Below, one piece after another: positions 39,301 to 44,284 of a stretch of DNA of 64,000 bases. Made by a program: the position numbers and the translations under genes. The notes under the pieces are model-generated. The model saw only the letters and a program-made list of their open reading frames with translations. It did no database searches and was not told the DNA's origin. Source of the DNA: Liolophura sinensis (Eukaryota; Mollusca; Polyplacophora; Chitonida; Chitonidae); contig NC_088301.1 of the NCBI RefSeq assembly GCF_032854445.1, positions 8,120,281 to 8,184,280 of the forward strand, written 5' to 3'. Every line of letters starts with the position of its first letter. Position 1 is the stretch's first letter.

Positions 39301-41054
39301 AGTTAAAAAAGCCAGCGTGTTATTCAGTGTGTACCATGCCCATGTCTGTGGGCCGTTCACAACATACTCCTTACATACATCAATGCTACCGATGAAATCT
39401 TTTTGATAACGCCATATAACATGATCCTAACGGACAACTGAAGCAATTTTATCAATGAATACTGATTGCAGGTCATCAGTGCACATCAAGTCTAAACTTG
39501 CCTATACATGTGTTGAACAGGCTCCAGTGGGCAAGCTTGTCTAGTGGTGGCATGGATGTAAAGGGAGAGTAGAGACGCATTGTGTGGGCTTGTTTATTTA
39601 TTTATTTATTTGATTGGTGTTTTATGCCGTACTCGAGAATATTTCACTTATACGACGGCGGCCAGCATTATGGTGGGAGGAAACCGGACAGAGCCCGGGG
39701 GTAACCCACGATCATCCGCAGGTTGTTGGGGAGGCCTTCCCACTTACGGCTGAACGTTGTGTGGAGAACAGAGCGCAAATCTGGCTGTCTCATTTGTAAA
39801 GACCCTATCACTATTTCCGACCGGGTCAATTGGGCTGCAGTTAAGCCCCGTGTTGAGATTGTTTACATCGCTGAGTCTTTACGTCAGGAGGTTTGGCCGA
39901 TGGTGATGACTCTTTCCTGGTTTCGCTCGTTTCCTTTCACCCGTTAACCTATAGCCACATTCGTACAAATGTACATATTTATGTGAAAACGGCACTAAAC
40001 CCTAGCTGTAATAATGCAGTAAGGTTTGTGGGTCGGTGGATTACTTAATGCCAGTCAGGTACTCTTCGCCTATAAACCCGGCGACCGTCATTCAGGTGAA
40101 GCTTGTATAAGAAATTAACAAAAAAGGTGTCTACCTGCACAGCTAGTTTCCCATGTATGCTAAAGAGCTGATCTATGCACGCTTCATTCACAGTTATCAA
40201 CAAATGGATAAGATGTGGAGCGAATAGGCGCATGTCGAAATGTAATGCAAAAACCATGTCTTTGGCGATTATCACACTAATCAAAACATGAAGTGGTTTG
40301 CCGACTGACAAAACAAGCGCGAGGAAAGCTGGTATCGATCTGTTCGATTTCTGATTATTATAACCACTATCGCTAATATAATCACATCAGATGTCTGTTC
40401 TATAGGCTCGGTGAATTAGCTATACACATGAACAGTGCCTGGGAATCATTTACCTATTAAAATTTCTGCATGTTTTCGCCAAGTTATAGTACTAAAATGT
40501 TGCCGAGGGGCGTTAAGTTATAACCATCAATCACTCATTCATAAATGTTAAAACAGAGGTCGTACATGAAGTAGTCGTCCGGATGACCTACTTCGTTTTG
40601 CACCTAGCAATTATGCTTTTTGTAAAATCAGTTTTCAGGCTGATCGCCGCTGGACGTCTCCATATATACATGGTGATTATCAGTAGTATAGCCATGGCCA
40701 TACAAGGTCGGCTTTCATGTGCACGAAAACTAAGGTCAAATATGTTATCTCCTAAAACATCTGTATGATAATGATAATAAAAAGACGCACTATACGTTAA
40801 CACCACTTTACCACATGATTTGATTTCATTGCCAGTGTATTCTTCTAGTAGCCAATTCATATGTGTGTCAATATAAGCTACACAGTAGCTGTTGTGATTT
40901 GTTGTTGTTGTTCCAGTTTATACTATAAACGTGTGATGTTTGATAAAAATGAAAATAACAGTTAACATATTAACAACATACAGAACACGGAATTTGTAAT
41001 ACAACTCACCTGATACCAAACCAGTAGTAATCCAATTAACATGGGCAACTCCAT
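111..41054 (-). CDS. Notch-ligand-like (MNNL-DSL-EGF) giant protein with mucin stalk and 17+ tandem modules; 42 exons, 3' end off window
   Basis: I joined 42 exons by hand; every junction is GT-AG and every phase matches, giving 7744 nt (at least 2581 residues). Domain order: signal peptide (1-15), MNNL (about 16-160), DSL (about 161-227), unassigned beta-rich domain (about 228-333), EGF-like (about 334-370), Ser/Thr/Pro-rich mucin stalk (about 370-635), then a tandem array of roughly 110-residue modules to the window edge. MNNL and DSL together define the receptor-binding head of Delta/Jagged Notch ligands, so a cell-surface or secreted Notch-pathway role is plausible. The usual EGF array is replaced by the stalk and module array. 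No membrane segment occurs inside the window; the C-terminus lies beyond base 1. The model is inferred from splice signals and phase, without transcript data. Modules 1-17 are listed separately with their exon limits. Confidence 0.85.
938..1523 (-). CDS. Module 16 (exons 40 and 41)
   Basis: Long exon 1246-1523: VWRLEYVILVDQT, SGDVYQAEEV, YRWHFPLYV, FEEAVEAVWSSSIYI. Short exon 938-989: EHSVTITNQEEFVDKHG, no cysteine. Donors are GTGTGT and GTATGT. Confidence 0.84.
1750..1893 (+). repeat. tRNA-derived SINE (family A), 5'-truncated
   Basis: Degraded body (GCTGGCTTCCTC, TCTGCCAGCAACCTG, CACCATAATATTCTTGAG) ending CGTAAAACACCAGTCAAATAAATAAC. In the intron between exons 40 and 39. Confidence 0.75.
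1993..2744 (-). CDS. Module 15 (exons 38 and 39)
   Basis: Long exon 2470-2744: YWKLVYYLHVNKT, INQTLLTQHV helix, RPTGQSYQTV, FTQAIFLRT, KSYWQSVYEG. Short exon 1993-2068 (76 nt, the longest short exon) encodes TCGCLDVNFSRQQSY with CxC and a longer tail (LVLKDEK). Confidence 0.86.
3172..4016 (-). CDS. Module 14 (exons 36 and 37)
   Basis: Long exon 3748-4016: VWKVVCFAKQDN, LRGPRGQLFTVV, YRYHFSVYM, FETALVQVWEETKEG. Short exon 3172-3238: NCSCVRVDIVNQEEV, the clearest form of the CxC strand. Confidence 0.88.
4198..4322. repeat. Two-copy tandem repeat, ~62 bp unit
   Basis: The sequence from TACCACTACCTTAAAGAGG through GGCTGGTCTAGA occurs twice in direct succession with very few differences, in the intron between exons 36 and 35. 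Confidence 0.9.
4536..5584 (-). CDS. Module 13 (exons 34 and 35)
   Basis: Long exon 5307-5584: FWKMVYTLKVNGT, ALEGPRKQYQF, RYGYSFAFHL, ending TQMIAGKQSG without the usual Trp. Short exon 4536-4596: EANITVSIERQEEY with a sequon and no CxC. Consensus GTAAG donors follow both exons. Confidence 0.87.
6177..7149 (-). CDS. Module 12 (exons 32 and 33)
   Basis: Long exon 6878-7149: RWKFEYSLNYNNT, INVTVLHENL helix, TPNGEGF, YRQQFTLFA, EAWEEKNEG. Short exon 6177-6243: ACSCVEIANIRQEEV with CxC. The 37-bp minisatellite at 6347-6616 lies in the intron between the two. Confidence 0.87.
6347..6616. repeat. 37-bp minisatellite, ~7 copies
   Basis: The unit begins AAGCCTACTTATAGCCACAA and ends GTAATTGCAAC. 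Seven consecutive copies at exact 37-bp spacing with few substitutions, then a partial copy. Intronic, between the two exons of module 12. Confidence 0.92.
7810..9021 (-). CDS. Module 11 (exons 30 and 31)
   Basis: Long exon 8753-9021: VWRVGYRIKLNGV, LTFSGPNGIKYKV, SAFSVFLNHYV, KKTWATVNGG. Short exon 7810-7873: DKLKVTFIRQKEYTDTEG, no cysteine. The GTTTGT donor of the long exon is weak but in phase. Confidence 0.85.
9155..9272 (+). repeat. Degenerate SINE family A fragment
   Basis: Weak similarity to the SINE body, then AATATTTCTGAGCACAAGGC and an AAATAAATAAA tail. In the intron upstream of exon 30. Confidence 0.45.
9366..9545 (-). repeat. SINE family A, 5'-truncated
   Basis: Starts with TTTATTTATT (reverse tail), then CCGTACTCAAGAATATTTCACTTATACGAC, CCAGCATTATGGTGGGAGG and CGCAGGTTGTTGCCAGACC. 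The tRNA-like head is missing. Confidence 0.85.
9713..10310 (-). CDS. Module 10 (exons 28 and 29)
   Basis: Long exon 10039-10310: VWKLVYFVNVKNK, TPTGLSYKLF, FFRFYLNH, QAYYTQYPG. Short exon 9713-9782: DCDCVQVEFPKHQDEL with CxC. The GTAGAT donor is weaker than most. A TTTA-rich tract (10321-10359) lies just upstream of the long-exon acceptor. Confidence 0.83.
10376..10836. mobile_element. MITE-like element 2, copy A (inverted terminal repeats)
   Basis: The left end reads CATGAAGTACATGTCAGATGAAAG...CTGTCCGGGA. The right end, reverse-complemented, reads AATGAAGTATCTAGAAGAT...CACTGTCCAGGAAAATAG. The ends are therefore imperfect inverted repeats of about 50-60 bp. No transposase reading frame lies between them. 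Related sequence recurs near 54.88-55.26 kb and 61.31-61.41 kb. Confidence 0.6.
12339..12945 (-). CDS. Module 9 (exons 26 and 27)
   Basis: Long exon 12671-12945: YWKLVYYMNVNGT opening, LNVSLLNQHV helix, FTGPQGAYVIV, FRYSNALYL, and an EYYLTRLSG end with Tyr in place of Trp. Short exon 12339-12405: EEDIHVTVNGIRQTT, no cysteine. Confidence 0.87.
13975..15129 (-). CDS. Module 8 (exons 24 and 25)
   Basis: Long exon 14849-15129: DYYLRYKGK opening, LNTTSLQEYV helix, GLRYVITP, YRYHFSLFM, KETWLSAHSG. Short exon 13975-14041: GCGCIKVSVSNTEEL with the CxC motif. A SINE tail ends about 8 bp from the donor of the long exon. Confidence 0.85.
14258..14345 (-). repeat. SINE family A fragment
   Basis: GTTTTACGCCGTGCGCAAAAGTATTTTACTTATACGACGGCGG and GTGGGAGGAAAACGGACAG match the 3' half of the element. 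Confidence 0.7.
14760..14841 (+). repeat. SINE family A 3' fragment abutting a splice donor
   Basis: CGGTTTCCTCCCACCATAATG then TTCTTGAGTACGGCTTAAAAC and AAATAATTAAC. It ends about 7 bp from the GT of the exon 24 donor (minus strand). Confidence 0.75.
15311..16320 (-). CDS. Module 7 (exons 22 and 23)
   Basis: Long exon 16034-16320: first copy with the Trp opening (AWKVTYFVSKS), then YHLSSVSADV and YAFSFYSN strands. The terminal Trp is replaced (REVVCRQVTG). Short exon 15311-15377: PKCEDITPVIIRQEG, one Cys only, followed by donor GTAGCG. Confidence 0.78.
16605..16960 (+). repeat. tRNA-derived SINE, second family
   Basis: A tRNA-like head has an A-box-like GGTGGCATGGAGCTTGG and a B box GGTGCGGGTTCAAACCCCC. 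A non-tRNA body follows, ending ATTTCCTCAACCCATGAAAC and TAAATTCTTAAGTATGA. Intronic, between exons 22 and 21. Confidence 0.6.
17230..17440 (-). repeat. SINE family A with partial head
   Basis: GATTGGTGTTTTACCCTGTACTCAAGAATATTTC, then GCCAGCATTATGGTGGGAG and ACCGCATTGGTGAGAGACTCCTGGATCATTTC. The element lies just beyond the donor of exon 21. Confidence 0.85.
17488..18060 (-). CDS. Module 6 (exons 20 and 21)
   Basis: Long exon 17774-18060: LAYFVRQSGE opening, an internal SCGC, GISGSAYKLY, FHFSLYFQK, AAWALRHG end. Short exon 17488-17536 encodes VTVKIVAQEEYVTVSG, with a sequon (NVT) created across the splice junction. A SINE lies 45-50 bp beyond the short-exon donor. Confidence 0.8.
18061..18475. 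repeat. Degenerate ~50-60 bp tandem array with splice-site-like units
   Basis: Diverged units around TTCCTGTAAAGACAATTCCAGGTAAGCAGACAAG recur about seven times, directly upstream (minus strand) of exon 20. The first unit overlaps the pyrimidine tract of the real acceptor. Confidence 0.6.
18685..19554 (-). CDS. Module 5 (exons 18 and 19)
   Basis: Long exon 19286-19554: GIFYTLKVNGR opening, YRYTVY and YRYQLSVYF strands, EEGWKTLHAG end. Short exon 18685-18742: VTSVKVFVARVEQFY, no cysteine. Phases fit the array. Confidence 0.8.
19825..19985. repeat. Fragment of another dispersed repeat
   Basis: GTTCGGAGTAAACCACCGATCTTTACC and TGGATTTGAACCTTGGATCTCAGT (B-box-like) resemble fragments near 11.37-11.45 kb, 28.74 kb and 36.0-36.1 kb that share AGTAAACCAC...CTCTGGCAAGTAACT. 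This is likely an old SINE family. Confidence 0.4.
19982..20752 (-). CDS. Module 4 (exons 16 and 17)
   Basis: Long exon 20448-20752 (305 nt, the longest of the array) has an N-terminal extension with Trp (SQWVVGQE) before DYYLLYKGEI. It continues with LNVTSTSG and KTWSTVYQSAG. Short exon 19982-20030 (49 nt) encodes VSVSIGFVEEFC. Confidence 0.75.
21316..22197 (-). CDS. Module 3 (exons 14 and 15)
   Basis: Long exon 21923-22197 opens KIIYFTTISGK, has YEQKLAFYVKD as central strand, and ends QVAWRTQLNG. Short exon 21316-21373 encodes NEEISVVVPRVTGC; the CxC pair is absent and one Cys lies after the strand. Confidence 0.78.
23078..23262. repeat. Dispersed repeat, copy 1
   Basis: Shares CCATGG(C/T)G(T/C)TAGAGGGCGT, ACCGTATTTCACCGGTTA and the following GTGTGAC...CAACTATCACACTGTC stretch with 46712-46895. 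Unknown family. Confidence 0.6.
23458..24150 (-). CDS. Module 2 (exons 12 and 13)
   Basis: Long exon 23885-24150 (VYYFIHYNG opening, YNLTL strand, HHYMYSLAFES strand, QQTWMNES helix end) with donor GTGTGT. Short exon 23458-23524 encodes SCNCLNVTVVRG, with the CxC motif and an NVT sequon, and has a GTAAGT donor. Confidence 0.8.
24220..24302 (+). repeat. SINE tail fragment
   Basis: GGTCGTATGACTGAAAAATTCTTGATTTAACGACGTTAAA, then CAAATCAAATAAATAAATAAATAAG. A different family from A, on the acceptor side of exon 12. Confidence 0.5.
24925..25065. repeat. SINE-like fragment
   Basis: TGTTTAACGCCACTTTTATCAACA...CCACGACGGTGACTC followed by GGGCTCACCCAATCACAGTATAC resembles the 3' portion of another molluscan-type SINE. 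Confidence 0.35.
25414..26091 (-). CDS. Module 1 (exons 10 and 11)
   Basis: Long exon 25850-26091 and short exon 25414-25483. This is the most divergent copy: it opens RAFVVEFTYTLSITF, lacks the opening Trp, and ends EFAWKRNR. The exon 10 acceptor (ATTACGAAG) has a poor pyrimidine tract. The short exon has two in-frame acceptors six bases apart (start at 25483 or 25477) and encodes CNPCNITVTIPTIEEV, a CxxC variant with a sequon. Confidence 0.7.
26440..26500 (-). CDS. Exon 9: short exon closing rudimentary module 0
   Basis: Acceptor TTGCAG, donor GTTAGT; phase 1 to 2, as for all later short exons. It encodes LTRSDINMTFSVREGIGED, the terminal beta strand of a module, without the CxC motif of many later copies. 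Confidence 0.7.
26939..27850 (-). CDS. Exon 8: end of EGF, mucin-like Ser/Thr stalk, start of rudimentary module 0
   Basis: A 912-nt exon, by far the longest in the gene, phase 1 to 1. It completes the EGF domain (FKGDKCEI). About 270 residues dominated by Thr and Ser with Glu, Pro and Ala follow, with repeated TTT, STT and ETT clusters: a likely heavily O-glycosylated stalk. The last 40 residues change character (HDVNMTYSIVLPGVQD, then an amphipathic helix-like stretch ending AYEAMNP) and look like a shortened first copy of the downstream module. The opposite strand is also open here, an effect of composition. Confidence 0.85.
28225..28305 (-). CDS. Exon 7: first part of EGF-like domain
   Basis: Acceptor CATCACAG, donor GTAATG; phase 1 to 1. 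It encodes GISRCQNGATCIRDD and ends ICCCAPG. With exon 8 (FKGDKCEI) this forms one EGF-like unit with the usual CxNGxTC and GFxGxxC landmarks. There is one extra Cys in the CCC run and no earlier EGF repeat. Confidence 0.85.
29065..29382 (-). CDS. Exon 6: unassigned ~105-residue beta-rich domain
   Basis: Acceptor CACAG at 29383, phase 1 (a second AG five bases on breaks the frame). The donor CAG/GTTTGT at 29064 is weak but gives the right phase to exon 7. The peptide has the pattern YPGRWSGSLSC, then alternating strands (VEISIKSV, SGTVKLEDGAYDVVGTWLG, SLLLLPASGPWV), then KMSFNINHVGTSFTGQVF, then CGHISLTQ. Paired terminal cysteines and repeated G-x-W/F motifs suggest a small lipocalin- or avidin-like barrel; this is inference. 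It occupies the position where Notch ligands normally begin their EGF repeats. Confidence 0.75.
30081..30302. repeat. Two-copy 111-bp tandem duplication
   Basis: The block beginning AAGGCCCAGATTTTGACGG and ending TTTGGGACTGAG occurs twice in direct succession with one visible difference. Intronic, between exons 6 and 5; both copies keep one reading frame open because 111 is a multiple of three. Confidence 0.95.
30607..30806 (-). CDS. Exon 5: DSL domain
   Basis: Acceptor TTTTTCAG, donor GTAAGT; phase 2 to 1. It encodes a complete DSL domain: LELRVTAFCDVNYYGANC, SVFC, GHYTC, DGHKSCLPGWKGDDC. The six canonical cysteines and the NYYG, GHY and CLPGW landmarks are present, closest in pattern to Delta-type ligands. 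An additional Cys sits in the EDSCRG loop, and another follows the domain (ADCGYG), so an extra disulfide is possible. The domain is the core Notch-binding module of the ligand family. Confidence 0.93.
31622..31794 (-). CDS. Exon 4: end of MNNL domain and linker to DSL
   Basis: Acceptor CTTCAG, donor GTAAGT; phase 0 to 2. It begins STFEIRVNVTDID, the equivalent of the GTFSLIIEAWH strand that closes MNNL domains. It continues through a hydrophilic linker with sequons NLT, NRS and NAT. A potential alternative acceptor (CAGAG) lies two bases on but breaks the frame. Confidence 0.8.
32727..32829 (-). CDS. Exon 3: middle part of MNNL domain
   Basis: Acceptor TTTTCAG, donor GTTAGA; phase 2 to 0. 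It encodes a Cys (ECFLKQNVI), a loop with NSDVIDSF, and the strand VSFEFNVWK. The strand aligns with the FPF.FTWPGTF segment of Notch ligands, which continues into exon 4. Confidence 0.8.
33170..33358 (-). repeat. SINE family A, nearly full length
   Basis: GATTGGTATATTACGCCGCACTCAAGAATATTTC, CCAGCATTATAGTGGGAGG, then the head GAGCTGGATTTGAACTCACAGCGACC. Intronic, between exons 3 and 2. Confidence 0.85.
34032..34376 (-). repeat. tRNA-derived SINE, third family
   Basis: GTGAGTGAGTGAGTGCTTGGGGTTTAACGTCGTACTCAAC, then ATATGACGACGAAGGAATCCTTAGG, a long body, and a head ending CAAGGATTGATCCTGGATCTACCGG (B box on the minus strand). A related fragment lies at 37072-37213 in the other orientation. 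Confidence 0.75.
34522..34682 (-). CDS. Exon 2: first part of MNNL (Notch ligand N-terminal) domain
   Basis: Acceptor TTCAG at 34687-34683, donor GTAAGC at 34521; phase 0 to 2. The peptide carries the MNNL signature: a beta strand (GTIEMDLIRFSNPTSKL), then GHCCDGYP, then a Cys cluster, then CDHRFRLCLTEKN. This matches the SFSNPNG...CCDG...CDTFFRVCLK pattern of Delta and Jagged. In those ligands this C2-like domain contacts Notch and lipids. Confidence 0.85.
34962..35220 (+). repeat. SINE family A, full-length reference copy
   Basis: A complete element. The tRNA-like head TCCGTGCCTCAGTTGGTTAGCGCGC (A box) leads to GTGAGTTCAAGCCCAG (B box). The body follows (GGCTTCCTCTCCGGCCGTACG, CAACCTGCGGATGGTCGTGGG, CACCATAATGCTGGCCGCCG), then TAAGTGAAATATTCTTGAGG and CACCAATCAAAAAA. 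It looks like a pseudo-tRNA but lacks a proper cloverleaf, so I do not call a tRNA gene. Confidence 0.93.
36144..36401. mobile_element. Palindromic MITE-like element 1, copy A (258 bp)
   Basis: The left end CACTCAAAAAATTAATCTG...AACAGAAAGTCTGTTATCTCAGTGATGCTAGAATGTATT is mirrored at the right end; its reverse complement begins CACTCAAATAATTAATCTATTAAACTTAACAG. Inverted arms are at least 65 bp and there is no coding capacity. A second copy lies at 50888-51144. Confidence 0.85.
37072..37213 (+). repeat. Third-family SINE fragment
   Basis: The reverse complement reads GTGAGTGCTGGGGTTTAATGTCGAACAA...GACGAAGGAGTCCTTTGAG...GTGCCTCCTTGTTG, matching the element at 34032-34376. Confidence 0.7.
39050..39181 (+). 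repeat. SINE family A, 5'-truncated
   Basis: CAGTCTTCCAGCAACCTACGGATGG, CCTCCCACCATAATGCTGGCCGCCG, GGCGTAAAACACCAATCAAATAAATAAATAAC. Confidence 0.88.
39592..39775 (-). repeat. SINE family A, head-truncated
   Basis: Starts with TTTATTTATTTATTTATTTGATTGG, then the complete body through CGCAGGTTGTTGGGGAGGCCTTCCCACTTACGG. Confidence 0.88.
41006..41054 (-). CDS. Exon 1: start codon and signal peptide
   Basis: Coding exon 41010-41054. The start is ATG at 41054-41052, encoding MELPMLIGLLLVWYQ, a short hydrophobic secretory leader. The donor CAG/GTGAGT follows at 41009 in phase 0, which matches the phase-0 start of exon 2. A second in-frame Met lies at codon 5. The long intron 1 (about 6.3 kb) follows. 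Confidence 0.75.
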
Positions 41055-41195
41055 CTCGCTGAAGTAGGCTAATAACGATGTGCTTTGGCGATTCTGGAAT
41101 AAAGCACCGTTTCTTACAAGTGCACCATGATTGCCAAGTTCAGGAGCACGTGGCTGAGTTACTGTAAATTTGATGTAGGACGCGCGTGCGTTAAC

Positions 41196-41212
41196 AACGG
41201 TATATATACTTT
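41196..41212 (-). promoter_or_regulatory. Possible TATA box for the giant DSL gene
   Basis: TATATATA at 41201-41208 lies about 150 bp upstream of the start codon on the minus strand, in otherwise mixed-composition sequence. Initiation about 30 bp downstream would give a 5' UTR of roughly 115 nt. This is only a motif match. Confidence 0.3.
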
Positions 41213-41954
41213 CGCAAAGGCCCGTTACCTATCAAATGAATTGAAGTCCGCCTGTAAGTGCTGGTATCTTGATATTTATCAGCATGTAAACCAGCCCCAC
41301 CCGATCGTATAGCCAAATACCATTCGATCTACAGAACACTACGCGCCGAATTCTTGGTTGGTGGTGAGGTAGGGTACCGGCACCATGTTGACAGGTAAAC
41401 TATGTCGACACACACACGTACGACATCCTGATAAAACGCCTGACCCTATTTAATGTTTCACCCCGCCCTTCTAAATCCTGACAAGGTGCACCACTTATAT
41501 GAAATATGGTCGCTCCTTGTCTCCGAATCAACACTGCAAACCCACTGTACAAGGTATTGTATGTTGAACCATCCTTATGAATGGACCTGTGTTCCTTAAT
41601 GGAAGGTGAATCTTTTTGAAAAAAAAAAATAAAGAAAAAAAAATCGAAGCAAGTAACAACTCAACACTAAAATAATAATGTTGTGATTTGCAACACATCA
41701 ATGTTGGTATATTAAGCTACACGGCCAGTTTTTGGAAATCATGGACAAAATTAACTAGACAGTTAAAGAGGAAATGTCTACTTACCGTCTAAGTCTGTGT
41801 TAAATGAACATACATAAACATGTTAAATTTCTATTATAAGGTGATGTCATTTAAACACTTGTAGTGATAAAACTCTCAGTGTTAGCGTAAAATGGTTGTA
41901 AGAAAAAAAAATGAAAAGAAAATGTATTTCATAAATGTGCGTGTATGTAAATGT

Positions 41955-42062
41955 AAACGCCTGGCTTCTAGCAATCTAGAGATGGTCGTGGGTTTCTTTC
42001 CAGCATAATGCTGGAGTATTCTTGAGTACTACGAAAAATAAATAATAAATAAATAAATAATT
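41955..42062 (+). repeat. SINE family A, degraded 3' part
   Basis: TGGCTTCTAGCAATCTAGAGATGGTCGTGGG, ATAATGCTGGAGTATTCTTGAGTAC and an AAATAAATAAT tail. Internally deleted. Confidence 0.7.
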
Positions 42063-42605
42063 TATGATTTATATCATTTAAACGTATCTCCTCTGGTATT
42101 TGTTGTTATAGGTTATGACAATGTCCTCTCTATTCAGTAGTATAACTGAAAGAGCGATGACCCACATTGTTTGGCATACCAAGTGTGCTAAGTGATCAAG
42201 GCATGAGAAGATAGAACTATGTCAACATAAGGTCGAGGTATTGGGCAAAGCGGAGTTTTCGTGTGGCAGTATCTGTATATAGTGACAATCGTACGTAAAG
42301 CTTGTATTAAAACACTTGCAGAGGGGAGGGTTGGTGGGTGGCGGGACGAGGGATTGTTGAGCATGAGCTACCTACTCTATATGCCGTAATACAGGCCGGG
42401 TTGACCAGGGGTGGGGCGATAGGGTTATACCAGACGATGAGTAAATACTGGAAGGGACTGAGGTCTATTCAGAAACACGGGCGTTCAAAGATAATACTGT
42501 ATCCGGTTATATTAAGCTATTTTAAGGAAAATATGTCGACATACACCGGAAACTTTAAAACCAAGTCAATCAAGTACAATTCCTTCCTAACAAAGACATA
42601 TTTGG

Positions 42606-42792
42606 AGGTCTCTGTCGCAATGGCCCAGGAGCCTCTCACCAATGCGTAGCTATGAATTCAAGTCCGGCTCATGCTGGCTTCCTATCCGGCCTTACACAGG
42701 AATATCTGTCAGCAACCTGCGGTTGGTTGTGGGTGTTCCTCCGGGTTTTGTACGGTTTCCTCTCACCATAACAATTGACGCCGTCAATAAAT
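42606..42792 (+). repeat. SINE family A, 3'-truncated
   Basis: Part of the head (GTCGCAATGGCCCAGGAGCCTCTCACCAATGCG, GAATTCAAGTCCGGCTCATGC) and the body to CTCTCACCATAACAATTGACGCCGTC. No tail. Confidence 0.8.
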
Positions 42793-43355
42793 GGCTATTT
42801 TGCTTTCCTGCATCATTTCCTGTCTAATTAAGTTCGTTCAAAACCGATAAACCCCTTGAACTGCCTTAGGTATCCGTTTTTTTTATTTTCTTAAAATTTA
42901 TTTATTTATTGTCATACTGCTTTTATAATTTTTGCTGTCATAACTATATCTGAATTTTACAACAGCAGTCAATTAGCTACATATACAGTAACTGGAGGAA
43001 ATCGGTCAGACAAGAGAGCATGAACACGACTGGCCAGATGTCTGTCTATCTTACCAATATAAAGTTCACGTGATTCAACCGCAAAGTAGCTGGATTGTAG
43101 CACGTGATTTCATTGCATAAGACCTGATCAACAAAATGGTGGCCATTGCGGACTTGTTTTCATGTTTGCTTAAGAAATACGACGGCAAGACAGCATTCTG
43201 ACGAATCATAGACCAATGAAATCTAATAAATTGCAATTAACACCATTCCAGTTTTACGCCATGGTGTGTGGGGTATCCGTTGGTGGAAGGCATGTGGCCT
43301 GCAATGAACGTTTGACTGCGCAATTACACACTAATTGCCAACTATCACACTGTCG

Positions 43356-43500
43356 TATTTATTTATTTATTTATTTGATTGGTGTTTTACGTACTCAAGA
43401 ATATTTCACTTATACGATGGCGGTCAGCATTATGGTGGGAGGAAACCGGGCAGTGTCAGAGGGAAACCCATGACCATCCGCAGGTTGATGACAGACCCAA
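43356..43500 (-). repeat. SINE family A, head-truncated
   Basis: ATTTATTTATTTATTTATTTGATTGG, ACGTACTCAAGAATATTTCACTTATACG, GTCAGCATTATGGTGGGAGGAAACCGGGC. Confidence 0.86.
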
Positions 43501-43659
43501 TAATATCAATTAACCAAAGAGCCAATATCATTATAACAAATGAATACGAAGTATGGTGTAAAACACCAAATAAACGAACCAGCGATTACGTTTTGTGAAA
43601 ACATGGAAATCGTAATCACATTTTGTTCAAATATCAAATAGATCCGAGATGCCATCGCC

Positions 43660-43664
<5 letters not shown>

Positions 43665-43734
<70 letters not shown>
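43665..43734. repeat. (TA)n microsatellite
   Basis: About 34 uninterrupted TA dinucleotides. Confidence 0.98.
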
Positions 43735-43741
<7 letters not shown>

Positions 43742-44284
43742 GTAACCCGTTGAAATTGTATCTGTGTATACAGTAGTAAACTGGATCGGGTGTCAACTTT
43801 ACAAACTTTACATAGAAGGGGTCCATGACCACGACTGTCAAGCTCCTCTTTTGTGTTCTTTCATCTCTTTCTAGAACATACATTAGTATACCACGAAGCC
43901 TTTGGTCTCAGTTTTGCAACAGACAATTAAACATGTTGTCGCTGATAATCAAAAAGTATAATTATAAATAACAGGATGAATACTAGGACACAAAGTTGAA
44001 AAATAAAGGCAGTAACTGTATACGCAAGCGATTGGACAAATTTTTAACGGCAAAACAAATGCATTTGAGGCACCAGGCAGCAGCAAAGCTGTGATTATTT
44101 CAAATCAAATTGAGTCAAAGGTTTTTACAACATAAATATCAGCTATGGAAAGTTAAAGCGACGTGACATCAAGAAGGTACATTTGTAACTGCGTAGTACA
44201 TGTTAGACGTTTTTGTATTGAAAGATGAAAGATGAGAGAGGACAATGCATAGACCATTTCATTAGCTGTGGAATGGCATTGTCG

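Larger units (their letters stand above)
34683..41009 (-). other. Intron 1 of the giant DSL gene (6.3 kb): repeats only
   Basis: It holds SINE copies at 34962-35220, 39050-39180 and 39592-39770, third-family fragments at about 35515-35755 and 37072-37213, a SINE fragment near 38165-38330 and the palindromic element at 36144-36401. I see no exon in the rest. Confidence 0.6.

Noticed and set aside
42338-42649. 103-codon plus-strand open frame
   Set aside because: Its end runs into SINE sequence, and no domain or splice context is visible.
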